Source: Streptomyces ruber
GTDB lineage: Bacteria > Actinomycetota > Actinomycetes > Streptomycetales > Streptomycetaceae
Reading direction: 5' to 3'
Assembly (NCBI RefSeq): GCF_014648075.1
Contig: NZ_BMQK01000003.1
Coordinates: 620,001 to 684,000, forward strand
DNA: 64,000 bases
Part shown: positions 40,774 to 48,935 of the stretch, in pieces
Position numbering within the stretch: position 1 is the stretch's first letter
Layout: each line of letters opens with the position of its first letter
Translations under genes and position numbers: made by a program
The notes under the pieces: generated by a model
Databases searched by the model: none
What the model saw: only the letters and a program-made list of their open reading frames with translations
What the model was told of the DNA's origin: nothing

Positions 40774-42315
40774 ATGGCCCAGTCGACACGAGAGACAGAA
40801 CGCAAGTACGCGGCGCCCGCAGCCGACGACACCGCATGGCTGTCCGCCCTGACCCGTGTGGGGCCGGTCGCCTCGGTCGCGGAGCGCGAGGCGCAGAAGC
40901 TGGACGCCGTCTACTACGACACCGACGACCTGCGGCTGACCCGCACCCACGCCTCCCTGCGGCGCAGGACGGGCGGCACGGATGCCGGCTGGCACCTGAA
41001 ACTGCCCCTGTCGGAGAGCACCCGGGAGGAGATCCGGGCGCCGCTGACCTCCGGGGACACGCCTCCCGAGGAACTGCGGGAGCTCGCCCTCTCCCGTACC
41101 CGCGGGGCGGCGCTGCGGCCGGTGGTGCGCATCCGTTCCACCCGCGCCCTGCGCCATCTGCTGGACGCCGGGGGCGAGGTCCTGGCCGAGCTGAGCGTGG
41201 ACACGGTGCGTGCCGACTCGCTGCTCGACGACGGCGGGCGCACGAAGTGGACGGAGATGGAGGTGGAGCTCGCCGACGGCGTGCACCCCGCCCTCCTGGA
41301 CCGCGTGGAGAAGGTGCTGCGCAAGCACGGCGTCGACCGCGCGCAGAGCCCGGCCAAGGTGGTCCGCGCCCTGACGGAGACCACGCCCTCCCTGAAGCGC
41401 ACGGCGGACGCGCGCGCCGAGGTCCGCCGGGGATCGGCCGGCGCCCACGTGGTCGCCCACGTGAGGAAGCTGGTCGACACCCTCACGGACCTCGACCCGG
41501 CCGTGCGTCGCGACGTGCCCGACGCGGTGCACCGGATGCGCACCACGTCGCGCCGGCTGCGCAGCTGTCTGCGCGCCTACCGTTCCGTCCTCGACCGTGA
41601 GGTCACCGACCCGGTCCGGCACGAACTGAAGTGGCTCGGCGGTGAACTCGGCGCGGAACGCGACCACGAGGTGCTCCGGGAGCGGCTGACCGCCGGCGTG
41701 CGGGAACTGCCCGACGAACTGGTCCTCGGCCCCGTCACCGCGCGGCTGCAGTTCTGGGACGCGGCCCAGCAGGCCGAGGGGCGCCGGCGCACCCTCGACG
41801 CGCTCGCCTCGCCCCGCTATCTGAAGCTGCTCGACAAGCTGAGGGCCCTGGCCGACGCCCCGCCGCTGCGCGCCCAGGCGGCGGGCAAGCCGGAGAAGGT
41901 CATGGCCAAGGCGCTGCGGAAGGAGTACGGACGGCTCGTGAAGCGCATGGACCGTGCGCTCGGCCTGCCTGCCGGGCCCGACCGTGACGCCGCCATCCAC
42001 CACGCCCGCAAGGCCGCCAAGACGCTCCGCTACGCCGCGGAGACGGCCCGCCCCGCCCTGGGGAAGCCCGCACGGCGTCTCGGCAAGCGTGTCAAGGCCG
42101 TCCAGCAGGTGGGCGGCGACCAGCACGACAGCGTCGTGACCCGCGACGCGCTGCGCCGCCTGGCGATCTCGGCGCACTCGGCGGGCGAGCCCGGCTTCAC
42201 CTGGGGCCTGCTGCACGGCCAGGAGGGGGCCTCGGCCGACGCCCGGGAGCGGGAGCTCCCCGAGGCGTGGGCCCGCGCCCGCGCGGCGGCCCGGCACAAG
42301 GCCCTCCGCCGCTAG
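40774..42315 (+). CDS. CYTH and CHAD domain protein
   Basis: This 513-residue protein has an N-terminal CYTH triphosphate-tunnel domain (ETERKYAAPA carries the ExExK signature; LDAVYYDTDDLRL, LRRRTGGTDAGWHLKLP, TKWTEMEVEL follow) to about residue 205, then a CHAD helical domain (HVRKLVDTLTDLDPAVRRDVPDAVHRMRTTSRRLRSCLRAY, HHARKAAKTLRYAAE). The CHAD His/Lys/Arg-rich helices bind polyphosphate; fusions with CYTH act on or bind inorganic polyphosphates. The ATG at 40774 is chosen because the CYTH signature starts within seven codons. Its TAG stop lies inside the left terminal repeat of a MITE-like element. Confidence 0.92.
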   Translation: MAQSTRETERKYAAPAADDTAWLSALTRVGPVASVAEREAQKLDAVYYDTDDLRLTRTHASLRRRTGGTDAGWHLKLPLSESTREEIRAPLTSGDTPPEELRELALSRTRGAALRPVVRIRSTRALRHLLDAGGEVLAELSVDTVRADSLLDDGGRTKWTEMEVELADGVHPALLDRVEKVLRKHGVDRAQSPAKVVRALTETTPSLKRTADARAEVRRGSAGAHVVAHVRKLVDTLTDLDPAVRRDVPDAVHRMRTTSRRLRSCLRAYRSVLDREVTDPVRHELKWLGGELGAERDHEVLRERLTAGVRELPDELVLGPVTARLQFWDAAQQAEGRRRTLDALASPRYLKLLDKLRALADAPPLRAQAAGKPEKVMAKALRKEYGRLVKRMDRALGLPAGPDRDAAIHHARKAAKTLRYAAETARPALGKPARRLGKRVKAVQQVGGDQHDSVVTRDALRRLAISAHSAGEPGFTWGLLHGQEGASADARERELPEAWARARAAARHKALRR

Positions 42316-42454
42316 GGCGCTTCTGACGGCTCTTGGTCGGACATCATCCGGCCGGGTGGCACTACGAGAGACGGCTCGCGAGGCGTCGGCTGACTCATCG
42401 GGCCCGCCCGCAACCGTCCGGGGACGGTCTCAAGAGCCGTCAGAAACGGCCTAG
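42312..42454. mobile_element. 143-bp MITE-like element with 24-bp terminal inverted repeats
   Basis: The ends 42312-42335 and 42431-42454 are inverted repeats matching at 22 of 24 positions. Both ends terminate in CTAG and share the block TTCTGACGGCTCTTG. The 95 bp inside have no ORF. This matches a miniature inverted-repeat element; CTAG/TA ends recall the TA target of IS630-type transposons. No transposase of that type is in the window. The first CTAG provides the TAG stop of the CYTH-CHAD gene. Confidence 0.7.
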
Positions 42455-43050
42455 TCCGGCGCGCTGGTTCCTCGCCGCCGGTTCCTCCTGCCCCGCCCGC
42501 TGACCGACCGCACCGATCCGCCGGTCACCGGGCGGGGCAGCCTGCGTTCCGGGTCTCCGGCAGCGGGTCGAACACCGCAGTGTCCGCCGACACCGTGCCG
42601 AAGAGCGCCTTTTCGACTCGAAGCAGCGGTGGACGAGCGCCGGGCCGGACCCCGCGTCCCCGGCTGTGTCGCGGATACCGGCGCACCTCCTGCCCGTACC
42701 TGCTGAAACGCGACGCGGCGGCGCCACCAGGACGCCGCGCGTACCCGGCGCGTGCTCCTCTTGCGGACGCCCGGCGGCCGGGCGCCCGCCGCTTCGCCCG
42801 TTCCGGGTGCGTCCGCTGCTCGTGCCGCTGCCTCGGGTGGTGTGGCACGACCCATGATCCCGTCCGGCGTGATTGTCCGGAAGTCACCGATCGTTGTCAT
42901 CGACTGTTGACTACGAGGTGGGGTGGTGACCTAACGTGGGGCAACGCAAAGTGATCACCGCATGACTGCCCGTCCGTGCCCCGAGGTTCACCGAGGCACC
43001 GAGGCGGTCGCCGGGCACGTCAGGCCGACACGTGGGGATGATGACCGAAC
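42455..43050. other. Non-coding gap before UDP-glucose dehydrogenase
   Basis: I see no gene in these 596 bp; all open frames are Arg/Pro-rich and unrecognisable. Near the right end TTGACT (42907-42912) and TAACGT (42932-42937) have a 19-bp spacing, slightly long for a vegetative promoter, and could drive the dehydrogenase gene about 110 bp downstream. Confidence 0.4.
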
Positions 43051-44367
43051 ATGCAGGCAAGACGCGTTGCTGTCATAGGAACGGGATATGTCGGACTGAC
43101 CACCGGTGCGTGCCTGGCCGCCCTCGGTCACCGGGTGGTGTGCGCGGACGCCGACGCGGGCAAGGTCGAGCGGCTGCGCCGGGCCGAGGTCGACATCATG
43201 GAGCCCCGGCTGCCCGAACTGGTCGAGGAGGGGCTGGCCGCCGGCCGCCTCACGTTCGTCCAGGACACCCCGGCCGCCGTCCGCGAGGCCGAGATCGTCT
43301 TCCTCTGCCTGCCCACGCCCATGGGCTCCGGCGGGGCCGCCGACCTGGCGGCCGTCGAGGCCGTCGCGGATGAGATCCGGGCCGTACTGCCGCACGGGTG
43401 CGCCGTGGTGAACAAGTCCACCGTGCCGGTGGGTACGTCGGAACGGGTCGCGGCCCTGCTCGGCCGGCCCGACGTCAGTGTGGTGAGCAACCCGGAGTTC
43501 CTCCGGGAGGGCCGTGCCGTCCAGGACTTCATGCACCCGGACCGCCTCGTGGTCGGTTCCGCCGACGAGGACGCCGCGCGCCTGGTGGCGGACCTGTACG
43601 CCGGTCTCGACGCGCCGACGCTGCTCATGGACGCCGCCGGTGCCGAACTCACCAAGTACGCCGCCAACTTCTTCCTGGCCATGAAGCTGTCCTTCGCCAA
43701 CAACCTCGCCACCCTGTGCGAGGCGCTCGGCGCGGACATCGACGACGTGACCCGGGGAATCGGCCACGACCCGCGCATCGGCGGCGCCTTCCTCCAGCCC
43801 GGACCGGGGTGGGGCGGGTCCTGCCTGCCCAAGGACACCCACGCGCTGCTGACCGTGTGCGAACAGGCCGGGGTGGACTTCCCGCTGCTGCGGGCCACCA
43901 TCGAGACCAACCTGAAGCATCAGCAGACGCTCGTCGAACGCGTCGTCGCCGGGTGCGGACAGCCGGACGGCTCACTGCGCGGCGTACGACTGGCCCTGTT
44001 CGGCCTCACGTTCAAGGCGGGCACCAGCGACCTGCGGGACTCCCCGGCGCTGGCCGTCGCCCGCGCGCTGCGGGAGCGGGGCGCCGAGCTGTACGCCTAC
44101 GATCCGGCCCTCAGCGAGACCCGCCCGGATCTGAGCGACCTGCTGACGCTGACCGCCACGCCGGAGGAGGCCGCCGGGGGCGCCGCCGCCTGCCTGGTGC
44201 TCACCGAGTGGCCGCACTTCCACGACCTGGACTGGGAGGCCGTCGCCGGCCGGCTGGCGTCCCCCGTGGTCCACGACTTCCGCAACTTCCTCGACGCCGA
44301 GCGGCTGCGCCGTGCGGGACTGACCTGCCGCGCCGTCGGCCGTCCCGTCGCCGTCGCGGCCGGCTGA
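43051..44367 (+). CDS. UDP-glucose 6-dehydrogenase family protein
   Basis: This 438-residue enzyme has the NAD motif VAVIGTGYVGLTTGACLAALGH, KSTVPVGTSE, SNPEFLREG, the central-helix block ELTKYAANFFLAMKLSFAN, the catalytic Cys in GWGGSCLPKDTHA and a C-terminal domain with LTFKAGTSDLRDSPA. It should oxidise UDP-glucose (or a related nucleotide sugar) to the uronate. It lies 62 bp upstream of a GT1 glycosyltransferase, so it may make UDP-glucuronate for that enzyme. No capsule or polymer genes adjoin it. The start ATG at 43051 has a weak RBS. Confidence 0.92.
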   Translation: MQARRVAVIGTGYVGLTTGACLAALGHRVVCADADAGKVERLRRAEVDIMEPRLPELVEEGLAAGRLTFVQDTPAAVREAEIVFLCLPTPMGSGGAADLAAVEAVADEIRAVLPHGCAVVNKSTVPVGTSERVAALLGRPDVSVVSNPEFLREGRAVQDFMHPDRLVVGSADEDAARLVADLYAGLDAPTLLMDAAGAELTKYAANFFLAMKLSFANNLATLCEALGADIDDVTRGIGHDPRIGGAFLQPGPGWGGSCLPKDTHALLTVCEQAGVDFPLLRATIETNLKHQQTLVERVVAGCGQPDGSLRGVRLALFGLTFKAGTSDLRDSPALAVARALRERGAELYAYDPALSETRPDLSDLLTLTATPEEAAGGAAACLVLTEWPHFHDLDWEAVAGRLASPVVHDFRNFLDAERLRRAGLTCRAVGRPVAVAAG

Positions 44368-44429
44368 CCCCGCCGGCGAGACGCTCGACCCCCCACACGC
44401 TGCACTTCACAGAGAAAGGCCCGAGACAC

Positions 44430-45647
44430 ATGAGGGTCCTGTGCACGACCATCGGCAGTCCTTCCCACGGACGTGCCCAACTGCCGCTGCTGCGAGCCCT
44501 CGCAGCCGCCGGCCACGACATCCAGGTGGCCACCACACCGCAGCTGGTCGACGTGTTCCGGCACGACGACGTCCGCGTCACCAGCTGCATCCCGCACTTC
44601 TCCCCGGGCGACTTCGCCTCCTCCGTCGACCTGCCCTCCGGCGACCAGCGGGACATGACGTCGCAGGAACAGCAGGCGGCCCTGACGGAGATGATGGCCC
44701 GGATCGTCTCCGGACCGATGGCCAGGCTCCTGCGGGACGCCGTGACCCCCCTCGCCCGGGAGTTCCGGCCCGACCTCATCCTGCGCGACGGCATGGACCT
44801 GAACGCCGTCCTGCTCGCCGAGGAACTCGGCGTACCCCAGCTGCCCACGCCCTCCGGCGCGAGCAACATGCTGGACCCGGCCGACTCCCTGCCCCACCTC
44901 AACGCCCTGCGGCAGGAGTACGGACTCCCCGCCCAGGAGGACCCGTTGTCCGTGGTCGCGCACGGCCGCGTCGACTACGTGCCGTCCGGCTTCTCCTTCG
45001 CGCGGCACCTCCCGGACTCACTGGCCTACCGCCAGACCGTCGAGGTCGACCGCAGCTCGATCCTGCCCCGCTGGGTGGCCGAACTCCCCACGGACCGGCC
45101 CCTCGTCTTCGCCGCGCTGGGCACGGCGCTGCCCATGCTCCACCAGCGTGAGGACGACGGGCAGCAGCCCGCGATACCCATCCCGTTCCCGGACCCGGTC
45201 GAAGCCCTGCGGACGCTCGTCGAGGCGGCCGGTCTGCTGGAGGACTGCACGGTGATCGTGGCCACCGCGGGCATGCCGGTGGACGGGACCGGCGCCGCCC
45301 CGCACGTCCACCTGACCGACCGGCTCCCGCAGCCGCTGCTGCTGGAGAACGTGGACCTGTTCCTGACCCACGGCGGCTTCAACAGCGTCCGCGAGTCGCT
45401 GCGCACCGCCACGCCCATGGCCGTGCTGCCGCAGTTCGGCGACCAGTACCCGAACGCCCGGCGCGTCGAGGAGCTGGGCCTCGGCCGGGAGATCACCGAC
45501 CGCACGCCGGAGGGCATCGCCGCCGTGTGCCGGCAGATCCTGGGCGACCCCGGCATCGCCGCGACCACCCGCCGGGCGCGGCTGGCGATGCTGGCGCTGC
45601 CCGAGGTCGCCACCGCCGTGGACGACCTGCAGAAACTCGCGAGCTGA
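44430..45647 (+). CDS. GT1-family (MGT/UGT-like) glycosyltransferase
   Basis: This 405-residue protein is a GT-B enzyme of the macrolide/antibiotic glycosyltransferase type: MRVLCTTIGSPSHGRAQLPLLRALAAAGHDIQVAT with the catalytic His (SHGR), RPLVFAALGTAL, and the donor-binding C-terminus VHLTDRLPQPLLLENVDLFLTHGGFNSVRESL followed by MAVLPQFGDQ. It glycosylates small lipophilic molecules. With the upstream dehydrogenase it could use UDP-glucuronate, and the exporter follows after a terminator. The RBS GAGAAAGG precedes the ATG at 44430. Confidence 0.9.
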   Translation: MRVLCTTIGSPSHGRAQLPLLRALAAAGHDIQVATTPQLVDVFRHDDVRVTSCIPHFSPGDFASSVDLPSGDQRDMTSQEQQAALTEMMARIVSGPMARLLRDAVTPLAREFRPDLILRDGMDLNAVLLAEELGVPQLPTPSGASNMLDPADSLPHLNALRQEYGLPAQEDPLSVVAHGRVDYVPSGFSFARHLPDSLAYRQTVEVDRSSILPRWVAELPTDRPLVFAALGTALPMLHQREDDGQQPAIPIPFPDPVEALRTLVEAAGLLEDCTVIVATAGMPVDGTGAAPHVHLTDRLPQPLLLENVDLFLTHGGFNSVRESLRTATPMAVLPQFGDQYPNARRVEELGLGREITDRTPEGIAAVCRQILGDPGIAATTRRARLAMLALPEVATAVDDLQKLAS

Positions 45648-45660
45648 CCGACACCCGGGC

Positions 45661-45687
45661 CCCCGCACCGCCCCGCGCGGTGCGGGG
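45661..45687 (+). terminator. Intrinsic terminator after glycosyltransferase
   Basis: A perfect 11-bp stem with a 5-nt loop, followed by GTT, lies 14 bp past the glycosyltransferase stop. Confidence 0.8.
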
Positions 45688-45763
45688 GTTCCCGTACGGA
45701 CCCGCACCGGCCTCCGCCGCCCCTCCCCAGGCACCCGAACACCGAGACGACCGAGGAACCGAC

Positions 45764-47506
45764 ATGACCCCCTCCGACGCGCTCCCGCGCGAACCCGCAC
45801 GATCCGGGGGCCCCGCACACCCGCCACCCCCCGCGACGGCACCGGACGACCCCGCCCCGCCGGCGGACGGCACCGCGGCGGACGGCACCGCGGCGGACGG
45901 CACACCCGGGGACGGGCCCGAGCCCGGCCCGCCCGTACGGCTGGCCCACCGGGAGATCGTCACCGTACTGTCCGGCCTGGTGCTCGGCATGTTCCTCGCG
46001 GCACTCGACCAGACCGTGGTCTCCTCCGCGCTCCGCACCATCGCCGACGACCTGCACGGCCTGAGCGCCCAGGCCTGGGTGACGACCGCGTACCTGGTCA
46101 CCGGCACCATCGCCACACCGCTGTACGGCAAGCTCTCCGACATCTACGGGCGGCGCCGCGTCTACCTCTGCGCGATCGTCCTGTTCGCCGTGGGCTCCCT
46201 GCTGTGCGGCAGCGCCGGCTCCATCCACGAACTCGCCGCCTGGCGCGCGCTGCAGGGACTCGGCGGCGGCGGACTGATGTCCCTGGCCATGACGGTGATC
46301 GCCGACATCACCTCGCCCCGTGAGAGGGGCCGCTACCAGGGGTGGTTCATGGCCGTGTTCGCCGGTGCCAGCATCGTCGGTCCCCTGGTGGGCGGCGTGT
46401 TCGCGGGCTCCGGGAGCCTGCTGGGGATCGCCGGCTGGCGCTGGATCTTCCTCGTCAACGTCCCGCTGGCGGCCGTGGCCCTCGCCGTCACCTCCCGCGT
46501 ACTGCGCCGCATACCGAACACGCAGGTGCGCCACCGCCTGGACTACGGCGGCGCGGCGGCGCTCACGGTGGGCGTGGTGCCGCTGCTGGTGGTCGCCGAA
46601 CAGGGCCGTGTCTGGGGCTGGGCCTCACCGGCCGCGCTGGTCCTGTACGGGGTGGGTGCGGCAGGACTGGTCCTGTTCCTGGTGGTCGAGCGCCGCATGG
46701 GGAAGGAGGCGCTGCTGCCGCTGCGGCTGTTCCGCACCCGCTCCTTCCGGCTCGGCACGACGCTGCACTTCATCGTCGGCATCGGCATGTTCGGCGCGAT
46801 GACGACGCTGCCGCTCTACCTCCAGCTGGTGAAGGGCATGAGCCCGATGGCGGCGGGGCTCGCCATGCTCCCCACCACGGTGGCGAACGTGGCGGTGACG
46901 CTCACCGTCGGCCGGCTGATGTCCCGTACCGGCTACTTCAAGGTCCACCTGGTGACGGGCGTCGCCTCCTTCACGGCGGCCATGGTGGTGTACGCGACGC
47001 TGGGCGTCGACAGCCCGCTGTGGCACGTCGCCCTCGGCATGGTGTTCATGGGAGCGGGTCTGGGCGCGGCCATGCAGACCATGACCACGCTGGCCCAGTC
47101 CGAGGTGCCGAGGCAGGACATGGGGGCGGCCACGGCCTCGGTGAACTTCTTCCGTTCGAACGGCGGCACCGTCGGCGCCGCGGCGTTCCTGTCCGTCCTC
47201 TTCTCGCTCGCCGCGGGCGGCATCGGCGAGCGCCTGACCGCGGCACTCGACCGTCCCGCGCTGCGGCGGCTGGCCGAACAGCCCGCCGACGCCGAGGCGT
47301 TGCAGGGGGTCGTGCGGAGCGACGGCAGCGTCAGCCTGGAGGACTCCGCCTTCCTCGACTCCCTCGATCCACGGCTGGCCCGGCCCTTCCTGGAGGGATA
47401 CGTCGACGCCATGCAGGTCACCTTCATGACCGGTGCGGCCGTGATGCTGGTCGCGCTCGTGATCGCCGCCTGGCGGGTGCCGAACTCGAGGCTCTCCGAC
47501 GCGTGA
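45764..47506 (+). CDS. DHA2-type MFS multidrug exporter (14 helices)
   Basis: This 580-residue transporter has the 14-helix DHA2 pattern: AALDQTVVSSALRTIADDL (motif D1), GKLSDIYGRRRVYL (motif A), and WRALQGLGGGGLMSLAMTVIADI with SPRERGRYQGWFMAVFAGASIVGPLVGGV (motifs B and C). The first about 55 residues form a Pro/Ala/Asp-rich cytoplasmic tail with a short repeat (DGTAADGTAADGT). The drug exporter follows a glycosyltransferase, as in resistance/export sets of antibiotic pathways. I chose the ATG at 45764; GAGGAA lies 8-9 nt before it. Confidence 0.92.
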   Translation: MTPSDALPREPARSGGPAHPPPPATAPDDPAPPADGTAADGTAADGTPGDGPEPGPPVRLAHREIVTVLSGLVLGMFLAALDQTVVSSALRTIADDLHGLSAQAWVTTAYLVTGTIATPLYGKLSDIYGRRRVYLCAIVLFAVGSLLCGSAGSIHELAAWRALQGLGGGGLMSLAMTVIADITSPRERGRYQGWFMAVFAGASIVGPLVGGVFAGSGSLLGIAGWRWIFLVNVPLAAVALAVTSRVLRRIPNTQVRHRLDYGGAAALTVGVVPLLVVAEQGRVWGWASPAALVLYGVGAAGLVLFLVVERRMGKEALLPLRLFRTRSFRLGTTLHFIVGIGMFGAMTTLPLYLQLVKGMSPMAAGLAMLPTTVANVAVTLTVGRLMSRTGYFKVHLVTGVASFTAAMVVYATLGVDSPLWHVALGMVFMGAGLGAAMQTMTTLAQSEVPRQDMGAATASVNFFRSNGGTVGAAAFLSVLFSLAAGGIGERLTAALDRPALRRLAEQPADAEALQGVVRSDGSVSLEDSAFLDSLDPRLARPFLEGYVDAMQVTFMTGAAVMLVALVIAAWRVPNSRLSDA

Positions 47507-47627
47507 CCTCTGCGGCCCTTGCGCCATTCGTGTCGTATGTGCGCGTTTCCGATGGTTCGCTCCGCGGCTCCCCGCGGCTCCTCGGGTAATCAGTGGGGTC
47601 CCCCTTCCCCATGCCTGAGGAGCCGTT

Positions 47628-48851
47628 GTGCCGCGTCGTCGTGCCCTGGGCAAGTGGGCCGTGGCAGCCCTCGTCGCCGTGGCCACCGCCGTGTCCCCGC
47701 TCGCCCCGACGTCCGCCGGAGCCACCGGCGCCCACCGGCCGCCCTTCTACGAACCGCCGGCGAACCTGCCCGCGCACAACGGCGACGTGATCCGCTCGGA
47801 GCCGGCCGCCTTCTACCTGAACCCCCAGAAGGCGGCCGAGTCCGGCGCGCAGGTCGACCGGATCATGTACCGCACGACCGACCGCACCGGAGAGCCGGTC
47901 GCGGTCACCGGCACCGTGCTCACGCCCACGACCCCCCGGCGCGGCCCACGGCCGATCATCGGCTACGCCCCCGGGACCCACGGCCTCGCGGACCGGTGCG
48001 CCCCCTCCCGTCAGATGGCCGAGGGCACCGACTCGGAGACGCTGTTCGTCAAGAGGCTCCTCGACGAGGGGTACGCCGTCGTCGTCACCGACTACCAGGG
48101 GCTGGGCACACCCGGGGTCCACACGTACATGAACCGCGAGGTGCAGGGCCGCGCGCTCCTGGACGCCGTCCGGGCGGCGCAGCGACTGGACGCCGCGCAC
48201 CTGCCCGACTCCGGGCCCGTCGCTCTCTACGGCTACTCCCAGGGCGGCGGAGCGGCGGCGTCCGCGGCCGAACTCGCCCACACCTACGCGCCGGAGCTGA
48301 AGGTCAAGGGTGCCGTCGTCGGCGCGGCCCCCGCGGACCTGGACGAGGTGGCGAAGAGCCTGGACGGCACCTTCTACTCGGTGCTCGTCGAGTACGCCTT
48401 CGCCGGACTGGCCGCCGGGTACGGCATCGACACCGCCCCGTACCTGAACCGTCACGGGCAGCGGGTGCTGAGCGACCTGCGGAACAACCGGTGCACGACG
48501 GAGGCCGTCGCCGGGTACGCCTTCCTGCGGTCCCGTTCCCTGACCGCGGACGGACGCTCGCTGCCGGAGCGCAACAAGCTCGCGCCGTTCGACCGGATCG
48601 TGGCGGAACAGCGGCTCGGCGAACGCAGGCCGGCGCTCCCCGTCCTGGTCTCCCACAGCGTCCTCGACGACATCATCCCGCACCGGGTCGGTGCGCGGCT
48701 GGCCGCCGACTGGTGCCGCCGGGGCGCCACCGTGAAGTTCACCAGCAACCACATCCCCACCCACATCGCCGCCGCGGCGGGGGCGAGCGCCGAGGGCGTC
48801 CCGTGGCTCGCGGACCGCTTCGCCGGCGAGACGGCGCCGAGCACCTGCTAG
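47628..48851 (+). CDS. Secreted lipase/esterase (secretory lipase family)
   Basis: This 407-residue exported protein has a Sec signal (WAVAALVAVATAVSPLAPTSA). The mature part is an alpha/beta hydrolase of the LIP family: RPIIGYAPGTHGLADRCAPS, VVVTDYQGLGTPG, nucleophile elbow YGYSQGGGAAA, acid in VSHSVLDDIIP and His in SNHIPTH. Four cysteines (DRCAPS, NRCTTE, DWCRRG, PSTC) could form two disulfides. Substrates are probably esters of fatty acids, maybe cutin or polyesters. GTG at 47628 follows GAGGAG. Confidence 0.88.
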   Translation: MPRRRALGKWAVAALVAVATAVSPLAPTSAGATGAHRPPFYEPPANLPAHNGDVIRSEPAAFYLNPQKAAESGAQVDRIMYRTTDRTGEPVAVTGTVLTPTTPRRGPRPIIGYAPGTHGLADRCAPSRQMAEGTDSETLFVKRLLDEGYAVVVTDYQGLGTPGVHTYMNREVQGRALLDAVRAAQRLDAAHLPDSGPVALYGYSQGGGAAASAAELAHTYAPELKVKGAVVGAAPADLDEVAKSLDGTFYSVLVEYAFAGLAAGYGIDTAPYLNRHGQRVLSDLRNNRCTTEAVAGYAFLRSRSLTADGRSLPERNKLAPFDRIVAEQRLGERRPALPVLVSHSVLDDIIPHRVGARLAADWCRRGATVKFTSNHIPTHIAAAAGASAEGVPWLADRFAGETAPSTC

Positions 48852-48882
48852 CGGCCGCCCCCTTCCGGGCGGCCCGGCAGGA

Positions 48883-48909
48883 GCGCCGGGCCACGACGTG
48901 GCCCGGCGC
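48883..48909. terminator. Bidirectional terminator between lipase and cellulase
   Basis: A perfect 12-bp GC stem with a GAC loop lies between the convergent stops (48851 and 48936). Confidence 0.88.
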
Positions 48910-48935
48910 CGGCCCCTGTCCCGTCCGGACGGTGG

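Noticed and set aside
42455..42954. Several open frames in the gap before the UDP-glucose dehydrogenase gene
   Set aside because: No start with an RBS, no codon bias, and no recognisable motif in any frame.
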